Source of the DNA: Streptomyces sp. CB01580
Lineage (GTDB): Bacteria; Actinomycetota; Actinomycetes; Streptomycetales; Streptomycetaceae
Direction: 5' to 3'
Length of the DNA: 64,000 nucleotides
Assembly (NCBI RefSeq): GCF_001905795.1
Contig: NZ_LIXJ01000031.1
Span: 1-64,000, forward strand
Shown: positions 44,893 to 53,082 of the stretch, in pieces
Position numbering within the stretch: position 1 is the first letter of the stretch
Layout: each line of letters opens with the position of its first letter
Program-made: the position numbers and the translations under genes
The notes under the pieces: generated by a model
Databases searched by the model: none
Seen by the model: the letters and a program-made list of their open reading frames with translations, nothing else
Told to the model about the DNA's origin: nothing

Positions 44893-45772
44893 CAGGCGGG
44901 CGGCCTTCTTCTCCGGACGAGTGTCCTGCGCCGTCCACCATCCGAGACCGTCGTGGCCGCGCTCGCCGGGCAGCCGCCCATGCTCCTCCGCGTACTGGTC
45001 GGTGATGCCCTCCAGCGCCTGCTCGATCTACCGGCGACGGGTGGACGACCAGCCGATCAGCTCCGTGTTCGTCCCGGCTGTCTCCATCACGGGGCGGAGG
45101 CCCGGCGTCACCTCGCGGGGCACAGTCGCCAGGCCCAGCTCCTCACACATCGCCGTCGCCATCGTCAGGGTGCAGAGCGTCCCGGCCGCCACGACGTGCT
45201 GGTGGAGGCGGAGGGTGCCGAGGGCGCCCCACACCAGCTTCCCCTCGTCGTCCGGGCGTTGCACCGGTTGAGGAAAAGGATGTGGTCATGGAGCAGGGGG
45301 AGGCCGTGGCGATCGCCGGAAGGGCGCGACGACCAAGGCGTTGTCTTCGCGGGCTTGTAGCCCGGAAGCCCACCAGGATTCCGTTGCCTCGTCCTCCGGC
45401 CAGCGCAGCTCGGTGGCGATGGCCCGCTCGTGCGCCCGCTCGATGACCCGTCGCGTCTTCTCTTCTCCCGGAGCTCGCAGCACGATGAGGGACGTCTGGT
45501 CGAGGGCGACCAGCGGGATCTGCTTCCGCTTCTCGATCTCTTCGATGGGCCGGCCGAGGACAGTGGCCGAGCGGGCCGTCTCCGGGGCGGCGCCGTCGTC
45601 CAAGAGCTCGCGCTCGATACGGTCGGCATCCGGATGCCGGCCCTGCCCGAACAGAAGCTCCGCCTGGCGCTCCGTCACCACCGAGCCCCCGGTGAGCCCG
45701 AGCGCGGGCAGGCCGCGCCCCATCCACGGCCCGGGCGGGAATCCGGCTTCCTTCCGGGCGTTCTGCGTCGAC
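44893..45772 (-). pseudogene. MobF/TrwC-type conjugative relaxase, truncated and frameshifted
   Basis: On the minus strand several frames together give a streptomycete TrwC relaxase. WMGRGLPALGL and FGQGRHPDADRIERELLDDG come first, then ATVLGRPIEEIEKRK, VIERAHERAIATELRW, ALGTLRLHQHVVAAG and MCEELGLATVPREVTPGLRP. The last part is DTRPEKKAARLL, where the IS1380 fragment cuts in. N-terminal catalytic Tyr and the helicase half are absent. It is the relic of an integrated conjugative plasmid. Confidence 0.75.
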
Positions 45773-45774
45773 GA

Positions 45775-45978
45775 CTTGTGTACGGGTGGGCCGTTTCGCT
45801 CCGGCCTCCGCATCAAGGGCATGCGGCGCCCGCCCGGCGTCTTCGAGCTCACCTGGGACGGCAACGGTCGGGCGACGTGGCAGTACGGCCCGGAGCCGAG
45901 TCCGCGGCGAGCGGCACATCATCTGGCGCCGCATCGGCACGCACTCGGCAAACACTCGATCCTCACCGAGTCCTGAGC
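45775..45978 (+). pseudogene. Toxin-like small protein relic
   Basis: The plus strand reads GLRIKGMRRPPGVFELTW and GNGRATWQYG, then after a frameshift RGERHIIWRRIGTH. The pattern resembles small plasmid-borne RelE-like proteins ending in HIIWRRIGTH. It is out of frame near 45895 and its N-terminus is missing. The family call rests on memory of similar sequences and is tentative. Confidence 0.35.
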
Positions 45979-45990
45979 AGCCGGTGCGGC

Positions 45991-46052
45991 GTGCGAATTC
46001 GCACGTGAGTGTTCGAATCCATTCGAAGGGGAGCGCTTCAATCGAAGCGCTC
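45991..46052. repeat. Cluster of palindromes beside the relaxase relic
   Basis: Three symmetric elements are packed together. They are a perfect 16-bp palindrome at 45991-46006, a pair of TTCGAA sites at 46013-46018 and 46022-46027, and a 9-bp stem with a 4-base loop at 46031-46052. They could be remnants of a transfer origin, a regulatory site or a terminator. Confidence 0.5.
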
Positions 46053-46082
46053 GGTCGGGTTCCAGAGCTGAACGGCTCGCGT

Positions 46083-46121
46083 GCCGGCGGCCCACCGCCG
46101 AGAAGGTGGTGGGCGGCCGGC
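46083..46121. terminator. Inverted repeat, possible terminator
   Basis: A 14-bp inverted repeat with one mismatch (46083-46096 with 46108-46121) and an 11-base loop lies between the toxin-like relic and the gene-free stretch to its right. Direction cannot be decided. Confidence 0.4.
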
Positions 46122-46566
46122 GATTCGGGCGTGGCGTGTCAGCCGGATTTGTTCACCGTGCCCGCCAGCTCGGTGCCGCGCTGGTCACCGTGACCCTGGG
46201 TCCGCCCGAAGCCCAGGCCTCGGCCGGGCTGCTCGCTCGGCACGACCGAGTTACCCGCCGAGCGCAGCGTTCTCATGACCGGTGGGGCGAACGACCGGCC
46301 GAGACCGCAGCAGCCGGGCTCGCCGATGTCCTCCGCGCCCACGGGGGCAGGGGCGTACGCACGAGTCCTGACCTCCGGACAGCCCGGCGCCGGGCTCACC
46401 CCGCAGTCCGCACGAGCCGTAGTGGCCGTGCTCACCTCCCGGTCGACCACCGTGCCACACCGTCGACGGCGGGGACTCGGGCCCGGCTTCACGGGTGTGG
46501 GGGCCCGTAGAAGTCCTGCAGGCTCGGTTCGACGCCATGACGTTGTCTGCCCCTCGTAGGCGTGCG
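46122..46566. other. Gene-free stretch of the mobile region
   Basis: About 445 bases with open frames on both strands but no family motifs, no ribosome-binding site and no agreement between frames. It probably consists of decayed plasmid or gene sequence. Confidence 0.35.
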
Positions 46567-48039
46567 TCAGCAGTTGTGCAGGATCTCCAGTCGCTGTCGT
46601 GCCACGTTCAGGTGTCGGTGGTCGAGCGTGGGCAGGGTGCGCAGCAGGCTGATCAGCTCGGGGCCGCACCCGCGGGCCTGCCGCGGGTCGCCGATCTGCG
46701 TCCAGCAGTAGTGGGCGCTCTTCACTGCGGCGATGACCTGTGGGGCGTCGGGCGACTGGTGGGCAAGGCGGGTCCGGCAGGCAGCGATCCACAAGTGGGT
46801 GGCCAGTACCCAATTGCCCTGCATCTTCGCGAGGTCCGCGCGGATCTCGGTCCACTGGGTGGCCTGAGGAGAGGTGACACCGTAGGTGGTCAGGGCATGC
46901 TGCTCCCACAGCTGGGCCAGTTGCATCGCCTCGGGGTACCGGTGCTGCTCGGCCAGTGCGTGGATGTACGGGCGCGGGTCGGTCTGGGGCGCCGCAACCG
47001 GCTGCTGGACCGCCGGAACGTGCTGGGCCGTGGGAGTCGAGGCCGCCACGGGGACCGGGTGCGGAGCCCCTACCGGGGCAGCGGGTTCCGTACGCTGCCG
47101 CTGCTGGTCGACGTCGTGACGACCAGGCCGGGGCGCCGGGGGCACGGGCGACTGTGGCATGGGGCAGGGGCCGAGCGCAGTTGGCTGCGGCGGCGAGCTT
47201 TGGAACAGGAATGAGGAGCCGGGCGCGGGCGGGGCCGGGCGCCGGTCGAGGCCGGGCATCGCCTCACCCGGCTCCTCCTGCTGCTGATCGTCTGCGAGTA
47301 GCAGCAGGTTCGTCCTCGGATGCTGGGGTTCGGTCTGCGGGGCGTTGATCTCCGGGATGTGCGGGAGGACCAGGGCACCGGGTGGGAGCGCCACGGAGCC
47401 GACGGTCTGTGCGTGCAGCCGGGCGTTCGTGGGCCGGTCGGGGGTGAGGCGCAGTTGCTCGACGAACGCTCGTGTGTAGGTGCTCACGCCGTTGCTGCCG
47501 GCGTAGCCGGGAGGGGTGATCACCCCATAGACCTCGGCGGCCGGGGGAGTGGCGAGTGCGCCGGGCTCCTGTAGGTGGGGCCATGCGTGCTTGTCCGCGG
47601 CGAGGTCGACCAGGACGGTCGTCAGTCCTGCGGGGCGGTGGCGCAGCTCGGTCCCCAGCCATTCCCAGGGCAGTGCGGTGTAGCGGATGGTGGATGCCGT
47701 GGTGTGCGTCAGTGCGAGGTAGAGCTGGTGGTCGCGGCGGGCGAGGGTGAGGCGGCCGGAGAGGTAGACGAGCAGCGGGCCCGGCGTGGCGGCGGCGCTG
47801 CGCAGTTTCATCAGCAGGGCCTGCTGGTCCTTGACGCCGTCGAGGTACGTAGTGTCGGCGGGCACGTTGCTGGCGAGCAGCACAGGCACGGGCACCATCG
47901 ACAGGGCTGCGAGGTTGGCGCTGGGCTCGACCTGCACGGCGCGCCGTCGTATGGCGGTGTCACCCGCGATGAGGAGGACGTGCCCTCGCTGTTCCTGACC
48001 CGCCCCGGTGGTGGTTTGCATGTACTGCACCGTACTCAT
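46567..48039 (-). CDS. Caspase-like pseudoenzyme with Pro-rich linker and TPR-like tail
   Basis: The 490-residue protein starts with a domain resembling a bacterial caspase fold: HVLLIAGD, a central strand GPLLVYLSG, then YTALPWEWL and TTVLVDLAADK. Where active caspases have SGHG and DCCYSG, this protein has SGRL (R96) and DLAADK, so the catalytic His and Cys are both absent. A Pro/Gln-rich linker covers about residues 245-355. The C-terminal ~135 residues form helical TPR-like repeats (YPEAMQLAQLWEQHAL, NWVLATHLWIAACR). The start at 48039 is the first ATG within coding-like sequence. The next gene upstream on the same strand encodes a zinc-ribbon protein. Confidence 0.6.
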   Translation of the reverse strand: MSTVQYMQTTTGAGQEQRGHVLLIAGDTAIRRRAVQVEPSANLAALSMVPVPVLLASNVPADTTYLDGVKDQQALLMKLRSAAATPGPLLVYLSGRLTLARRDHQLYLALTHTTASTIRYTALPWEWLGTELRHRPAGLTTVLVDLAADKHAWPHLQEPGALATPPAAEVYGVITPPGYAGSNGVSTYTRAFVEQLRLTPDRPTNARLHAQTVGSVALPPGALVLPHIPEINAPQTEPQHPRTNLLLLADDQQQEEPGEAMPGLDRRPAPPAPGSSFLFQSSPPQPTALGPCPMPQSPVPPAPRPGRHDVDQQRQRTEPAAPVGAPHPVPVAASTPTAQHVPAVQQPVAAPQTDPRPYIHALAEQHRYPEAMQLAQLWEQHALTTYGVTSPQATQWTEIRADLAKMQGNWVLATHLWIAACRTRLAHQSPDAPQVIAAVKSAHYCWTQIGDPRQARGCGPELISLLRTLPTLDHRHLNVARQRLEILHNC

Positions 48040-48334
48040 CAACAATGGTGATTCCGGCGGGGTTTCCCCATGGCGACAAGCAGATTCTGCCGCAAGGGGC
48101 GGCGGCCGCCGACGCGGTCCCGGTAGCCGCCTGCTGCCGGGTCCCACCAGCGGGCCACGGCCTTGACCACCGATGTCTCTGCGCGGGATCCGCACCTGAC
48201 GAGCATGAAGTGCTGGGTGGTAGATCGCTGTCACGTGAAGACGGGCAGGTGCGGTTCGTGCGGATCAGTGGGCGCCGCGTTCGATGAGCAGTACATCGGT
48301 GGGGACGAGTCGGGGCCAGAGGGCGCTGAGCGGC

Positions 48335-48958
48335 TCAGTCGTGGAGAGTGACGTTGGGCAGCGGGCGGCCAGTAGCGTCGAACAGCGCGGCTCCACAATC
48401 GCAGCGCTCGTCGGCCAGGGTCTGGTCCGCCGGCAATTGCCAGACCAGCATCTGCGAGCAGTTCGGGCAGTTCAGGCTGACCAGGGTCTCTTCGGGTTCC
48501 GAGCCCCAGGCCCGCACCGGGAGGCCCTGGTGCGTCAACCCGGTCGGCTCACGCCCGTCGGTCAGCGCGACCAGTATCTCGTAGGTGTCGGTGCCGTTCT
48601 CCCACACCATGAGCGTGCAGCCGAGATCTGCCAGCACACCGGACAGATGATCGAGCTGACGGACCGGCAAATCACCGCGACGCAGAGTCGGGTCGGTCTC
48701 GGCCGCGTGCTGGACGACGTTGGTGTCGACGTCTGTCGGCTCCGCCCCGAAGGCCCGTACCCGACCAGCCACGAACGCCGCCAGCTGGCCGGGGTAATCC
48801 TCACCGGTCCAGTCCATCGTGAACATCACACTGTCGACGTGAACCCCGTGGGCCCGCTCGCCGGGGGTCAGGACCAGCTCTTCCAATTCTGTCACGACGA
48901 TCACGCTATCAACTGCCCGGGCGGCGGACCGTACCGTTGTTGTGCCGTTGTCGTGCAT
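48335..48958 (-). CDS. Uncharacterised protein with C-terminal zinc ribbon
   Basis: The 207-residue product is not recognised as a whole. Its C-terminus carries NCPNCSQMLVW and RCDCGAALF, a CxxC...CxC pattern typical of a zinc ribbon. The N-terminal 130 residues are acidic and predicted globular (HVDSVMFTMDWTGEDYPGQ). The ATG at 48958 has GGAGG about 12 bases upstream; GTGs at 48904 and 48895 are alternatives. It lies about 300 bases upstream of the caspase-like gene in the same direction, so the two could act together. That is inference. Confidence 0.55.
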   Translation of the reverse strand: MHDNGTTTVRSAARAVDSVIVVTELEELVLTPGERAHGVHVDSVMFTMDWTGEDYPGQLAAFVAGRVRAFGAEPTDVDTNVVQHAAETDPTLRRGDLPVRQLDHLSGVLADLGCTLMVWENGTDTYEILVALTDGREPTGLTHQGLPVRAWGSEPEETLVSLNCPNCSQMLVWQLPADQTLADERCDCGAALFDATGRPLPNVTLHD

Positions 48959-49120
48959 GACCAACACCGGCCTCCGCGCGCCTATGCACGACCTCTGAGC
49001 CGAAGACTGCGGGCACAGGAGCAGGCAATACGCCCGACCCGATGACAAGGCGGGACGCCGACGCAGCCGGGGTACGGGAGCGGTCGGCGCCCGTCCCGTT
49101 CCCGATACGGGGCCGGAGCC

Positions 49121-49190
49121 CGGAACGGGAACGGGAACGGGAACGAGATCAGGCGTCCCAGGTGGTGTCCGGGGCGGCCCACCACCTGGG
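49121..49190. repeat. Short tandem repeat and inverted repeat
   Basis: Four near-perfect GGGAAC-type hexamer units occur at about 49121-49145. A perfect 11-bp inverted repeat (49157-49167 with 49180-49190, 12-base loop) follows. They lie just before the tandem mobile elements and may include a promoter or terminator; no gene is associated. Confidence 0.45.
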
Positions 49191-49216
49191 CCACGCGCTC
49201 CAGGCTCAGGCCCTGG

Positions 49217-49382
49217 CTAGTGCCGCTCCCGACAACGTTTGCCCCGTCGCACCGCCCGGCACGCACGCTCGCGGCGTTGGCCGAAAGCCCACGTAGCCCG
49301 CTACGAGGGCTTTCGGCCGCCTTGCGATCGCACGCACCGGACGCCGCTCCTTCCGGGCAAACCTTGCCGGTCACGGCACTAG
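49217..49382. mobile_element. MITE-like element, copy 2 (tandem A)
   Basis: A 166-bp relative of the element at 13-180, bounded by CTAG on both sides (49217 and 49379). Its ends resemble those of copies 1 and 3 but have diverged more. It shares its right CTAG with copy 3. No transposase is encoded. Confidence 0.65.
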
Positions 49383-49548
49383 AGTGCTGCGACCGGAAAG
49401 GTTCACCGGCTCGCGACGCCCGGCACGGCACCTCGCCGCGTTGTCGCATCAGCCGAGTACGTCCCGTACGAGGGCGGTCCTCCGCCTTGCGATGCACCGC
49501 ACCGGACGCCGCGAGCTTCCCGGCAAACCTCTCCGGCCACAGCACTAG
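49379..49548. mobile_element. MITE-like element, copy 3 (tandem B)
   Basis: A 170-bp element with CTAG at both ends (49379-49382 and 49545-49548). It matches copy 1 in inverted orientation, including the blocks around GGCTCGCGACGCCCGGCACGG. It begins in the CTAG that ends copy 2 and finishes on the stop codon of the TetR gene. Confidence 0.75.
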
Positions 49549-50120
49549 GTCGGCGGTCGTACGAGGCTGGCCAGTGCCTCGATCAGGAGGTCCGGTTCGA
49601 GCGACGGGTCGAGCGCTCGCTGGAGGAGATATCCGTCGATGGCCGCGGTGATGGTGACTGCAGCCGCCGCAGGAGCGGCTGCGCCCTGTTCGGTGAGCCA
49701 TTCGAGCAGCCGGGTCCGCAGTTCGGCGAGAGAACCGGCGATCTCCTCCCGCAACCGGTCATCCCGGCCGGCGGCGACGAGCGACTCGAAGAGGAGCAGC
49801 AACTCCGGGTCTCGCGGGCCGCTGGCGGACAGACTGTTCAGCAGGTTGCCGATGGCTGTTCGCGGGTCCGTCTCCAGCAGGGCTTCACGGGCGGGGCCCT
49901 CGAAGAACGCCCGAATCCTCCGGATGGCGGCGATACGCCGGAGTTCGGCGATGCTGTTGACGTGATAGTGGACGACGCCCAGGTTCACGCCTGCGCGGTC
50001 CGCGACCCGGCGGCTGCTCACGTTGTCCCACCCGAGCTCAGGGATCAGGGAGGCCGCGGCGTCGATGAGCTTCTCGCGTGTCTCCGCCGGGCGGGACACG
50101 CGCCGGTCGTCGGCGCTCAC
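49545..50120 (-). CDS. TetR-family transcriptional regulator
   Basis: The 191-residue protein has a TetR helix-turn-helix (NVSSRRVADRAGVNLGVVHYHVNS, about residues 33-56) and a C-terminal ligand-binding domain. The GTG at 50120 has GGGGA eight bases upstream and overlaps the stop of the membrane protein gene as GTGA. The stop codon TAG lies in the CTAG boundary of mobile-element copy 3. A 33-bp palindrome upstream of the operon at 50540-50572 is probably its own operator. Confidence 0.85.
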   Translation of the reverse strand: MSADDRRVSRPAETREKLIDAAASLIPELGWDNVSSRRVADRAGVNLGVVHYHVNSIAELRRIAAIRRIRAFFEGPAREALLETDPRTAIGNLLNSLSASGPRDPELLLLFESLVAAGRDDRLREEIAGSLAELRTRLLEWLTEQGAAAPAAAAVTITAAIDGYLLQRALDPSLEPDLLIEALASLVRPPT

Positions 50121-50506
50121 AGCCGCATCCCCTGGATGCCGATCACCACGATCACCCCGGCCGAAGCCAGCGCGATCGCCTCCAGGACGAGCAGCTGAAC
50201 CGGAATGGGGTCGGGCACAACAGGGAAGACCTCGCCGAGGTCGGCCGCGAAGACCCCGACGTACAGCAGGCCCAGTACCAGTGCTGCCACGAACGCCCAG
50301 CCCTGGTTCGCCAACGCGAAACCGGCCACGACAAAGCTGGCCAGTCCGAGTGTGGTCAGGAACACGTTGAAGCAGTTGTACTGCCACCGGGGCAACGGCG
50401 CGAAGTCACGCGTGTCGATCAGTTTGCCCGGGACCATAGGAATCAGTAGAAGGGCCTCCCATACCAGCAGTGCCGCAATCAGCGTCGCCAAGAAGGACTG
50501 GCTCAT
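50117..50506 (-). CDS. Four-helix membrane protein of unknown function
   Basis: The 129-residue protein is almost entirely hydrophobic, with four predicted membrane helices (for example FLATLIAALLVWEALLLIPM and VQLLVLEAIALASAGVIVVIG). GGAGG precedes the ATG at 50506 by about 12 bases; an upstream in-frame ATG at 50533 is less likely. It is co-transcribed with the TetR regulator by a four-base overlap and is that regulator's probable target. Confidence 0.72.
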   Translation of the reverse strand: MSQSFLATLIAALLVWEALLLIPMVPGKLIDTRDFAPLPRWQYNCFNVFLTTLGLASFVVAGFALANQGWAFVAALVLGLLYVGVFAADLGEVFPVVPDPIPVQLLVLEAIALASAGVIVVIGIQGMRL

Positions 50507-50539
50507 CGTGCTGTTCACCTCCAATAGTTTCATCCACCT

Positions 50540-50572
50540 GTTTGGACGATAGTCCAGGACGGTCGTCCAAAC
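50540..50572. promoter_or_regulatory. 33-bp palindrome, probable TetR operator
   Basis: The site has perfect outer 10-bp arms GTTTGGACGA and TCGTCCAAAC and inner GTCC/GGAC symmetry around a central A at 50556. Only two positions per half site break the symmetry. It lies directly upstream of the membrane-protein/TetR operon. Confidence 0.65.
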
Positions 50573-51447
50573 AAACGCGCGGACAAGTCGGCACGGGATG
50601 GGTGGGCGTTGCTGTGCGCGCAGATCCGCCGGAGCGGGAGTGTGGCCGCCGTCGCCCGTCAGGGCACTCGCGTCGCCGTCCGAGCCCCCGCGGCCGAGCC
50701 CGTCCAACCTGTTCGGGGCGGGCCCGGCCTGTATGCCAAGGCCGTTCGTGACTCTTCCGCGCGGGGAACGGCGAGCAACGCTGGAAGCACAGAAGCCAAG
50801 CCGGTGGTGGTGGCCGAGGTGGGCGTCTCCCGCGCGTGTCTGTCCGCACCACCAACGCCGCGCATCGCAGCGCCCGCGCCCTCGGCGAACGCGCCGCCGC
50901 CGAACTCCAGCAACGCCGGCGCACCCTGCAGCACGTCGCCCTCAGCCCCGACCGCATCGGCGCCATCACCCGCGCCGCCATCGCCCGTGCCGCCCTCGTC
51001 CTCGACGAACTCGCGCGTCCACCTCGGACTTCGCGAGGACCGCCTCGCCTGGCAGGACGTGGTCGAGCCGGCCTGCGAACTGCTGGCCCGCACGTCGTCA
51101 CGCACACCACGCGCCAACCTGCGGGAGACCCGGGACCGGCCGACGGGGGCCGCCGCACCATCCCGCCGCGGCCACGTATCCCAACCCGGCGACGCGGCCC
51201 GAGCAGCCCCGGCCCCGACACCCCGGCTACCTCGGTGCCCACCACGTCGGCGGCGCCACCGGCCGCCGCCCACCGACATGGCAATCTTCAGCAATTTTCT
51301 CTGACGAGGTTCGTCGGCAGACGTGGCGCGCCGTTGGCCCAGTGGCCCGGCGTCGGTCGCGTCTGTGCGTCGTCGCGTCGCTCGTCCGCCCGTGTGCGAA
51401 TGAGTGACTGTGTCCTGAACCTCCGAGCCGAGAAATGAGCTCTACTT
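50573..51447. other. Gene-poor region with probable decayed coding sequence
   Basis: No intact gene is supported over about 875 bases. Protein-like pieces appear in different plus-strand frames. One is a helical Arg/Ala-rich segment near 50850-51010 (LGERAAAELQQRRRTLQHV). Another is WQDVVEPACELLAR near 51055. This suggests a broken gene. The family is not recognised. Confidence 0.35.
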
Positions 51448-52740
51448 GTGCCTGTTCAGCCTTCTTCCCGCACCGTGCTTGCCGATTGGTTCCGCGAGCA
51501 CTCCAGCACTCTGACCACCCTTGATCCCGAACAGTCCCTCGACGACCTCGAAGGGCTCCGGGAGATCGTCGGCGATGCCCGGGTCGTGGCAGTCGGTGAG
51601 GGCGCCCACTTCGTCGAAGAGTTCTCGCGCGCACGCCAACGGGTGCTGCGCTTTCTCGCCGAACGATGTGGATTCACCGTCTTCGCGATGGAGTTCGGCT
51701 TCAGCGAAGCCTTCCCGCTCGACCAGTGGCTGCAGGGCGAGGGAGACGACGGTGACCTCGCGAAGGTGAGCCGGGCCGCCGCAGATCTCATGCACTGGCT
51801 GCGCCACCACAACCGCACCAGCGGACACCCCTTGCGCTTCGCCGGCCTCGACATCCCCGAGGCCGGCGGGGCGCTACGACCTGCCCTGGAGCCGGTGGTC
51901 GAATACCTGCGCGAAGTCGACCCCGACGCACTCCCCCTCGTCGATACGGTCCTGGAGATCAGCGACCGGTTCCTCAGTGGCCGCGGTTCCGGCGCTGCGG
52001 CCGCGCCCGCATGGGCCGGCCTGGAGACCGCCGAGCAGAACAAACTGACCGCCACGCTGGCGCGACTGTCGTTGCGGCTGCGCGCCGTCGAACCGCTCTA
52101 CGTCTCCCGCAGCAGCCAGAGCCGCTTCGACATCGCCCGGCGCCGGGTGGAAGCGGCCTGCCACACCGACTACATGTTCCGGGCAAGCGACGCCCTGATG
52201 TCCGGGCGGGGCCTGGCCGCGGACCTGTCGGTGCGAGAGATCTACCTGGCCGAGTCCCTGCGCTGGCACCTGGACCACGCCGAACCGGGGACCCGGATCG
52301 TCCTCGCAGCGCACAACAACCACATCCACAGGACGGCGTTTTCTCTGGAGTTCGGCGGCAGCTGTCTCACCACACTGCCCATGGGTCAGCACCTGCAGCG
52401 GACCTTCGGCCAGGACTACCGCGCCGTGGCGCTCGTCCACACCGCCGACCACGTGCCGGAGATGCACCCCGACCCAGAAGCCGCAGTGGGCTTCACCCTC
52501 GCCGAAGCACACCTCGAGCCTGCCGTGCCCGGCAGCGTCGAGGCCGCTCTCACCGACGCCGGACTCGCCGACCGGATCACCTTGACCGACCTGCGCCACG
52601 CACCGCGCGACGAACAGGGGGCGCCACCGCTCAACGGGATCCGGTTCCAGAGCTCCCACCTGAGCACCCCGGTCCCTGAGGCGTTCGATGCCGTGCTCGC
52701 CGTCCCGACGGTTACCCGGGATCGCACAGTGCGCTTCTGA
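51448..52740 (+). CDS. Erythromycin esterase-family protein
   Basis: The 430-residue protein belongs to the erythromycin esterase (Ere/SucR) family. The catalytic-type block VGEGAHFVEEF contains E51 and H54, and a second histidine-rich motif AAHNNHIHR lies near residue 290. Characterised members open the lactone of macrolides, but many chromosomal homologues in Streptomyces have unknown esters as substrates. The GTG start at 51448 has only a weak upstream GAG. It is followed by a hairpin terminator and appears to be a single-gene unit. Confidence 0.85.
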   Translation: MPVQPSSRTVLADWFREHSSTLTTLDPEQSLDDLEGLREIVGDARVVAVGEGAHFVEEFSRARQRVLRFLAERCGFTVFAMEFGFSEAFPLDQWLQGEGDDGDLAKVSRAAADLMHWLRHHNRTSGHPLRFAGLDIPEAGGALRPALEPVVEYLREVDPDALPLVDTVLEISDRFLSGRGSGAAAAPAWAGLETAEQNKLTATLARLSLRLRAVEPLYVSRSSQSRFDIARRRVEAACHTDYMFRASDALMSGRGLAADLSVREIYLAESLRWHLDHAEPGTRIVLAAHNNHIHRTAFSLEFGGSCLTTLPMGQHLQRTFGQDYRAVALVHTADHVPEMHPDPEAAVGFTLAEAHLEPAVPGSVEAALTDAGLADRITLTDLRHAPRDEQGAPPLNGIRFQSSHLSTPVPEAFDAVLAVPTVTRDRTVRF

Positions 52741-52755
52741 CCAGCCTGAACCCGA

Positions 52756-52789
52756 GCAGGTGGGGCCTCCGTCCGGAGACCCCACCTGC
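52756..52789 (+). terminator. Terminator hairpin after the Ere-like gene
   Basis: A perfect 10-bp outer stem (52756-52765 with 52780-52789) with an inner CTCCG/CGGAG pair lies 15 bases after the stop codon. The remaining bases to 53082 show no gene. Confidence 0.72.
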
Positions 52790-53082
52790 CTACGGCTCAA
52801 GGAAGCGGATTCGGTGCCGCCCGCACTAGACACGGGATGCGCAACTCGCGCGGGTGCAGTCGACCGGGCCCACCAGAACGTCACTGAAAACTTCAACCCC
52901 TTACTACAGAGCGGTCTGCGAGCCCCGGGACCTGGGCTTGAGGTCGTGCGAGTGGGACCGGTGCAGAGCCGGCGCCTACGGGACGGCCCGCTCATACGTG
53001 TCTGAAGATGCGTGCTCGACCGGCCAACGCCTCCCTCCTGTCCGAGGACGGGCAAGAGGGAGTGCGAGGAAGCCGCCGCGGG

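Noticed and set aside
46106..46510. A 134-codon plus-strand frame in the gap before the caspase-like gene.
   Set aside because: No start signal, no recognisable motif and competing frames of similar quality; treated as non-coding.
49121..49190. Short hexamer tandem repeats as a possible CRISPR-like array.
   Set aside because: The units are six bases with no spacers. No CRISPR array or cas gene was seen anywhere in the window.
50836..51438. A 200-codon plus-strand frame upstream of the Ere-like gene.
   Set aside because: Protein-like only in its first third and then Pro/Arg-rich; another frame looks better further on. Better explained as decayed sequence.
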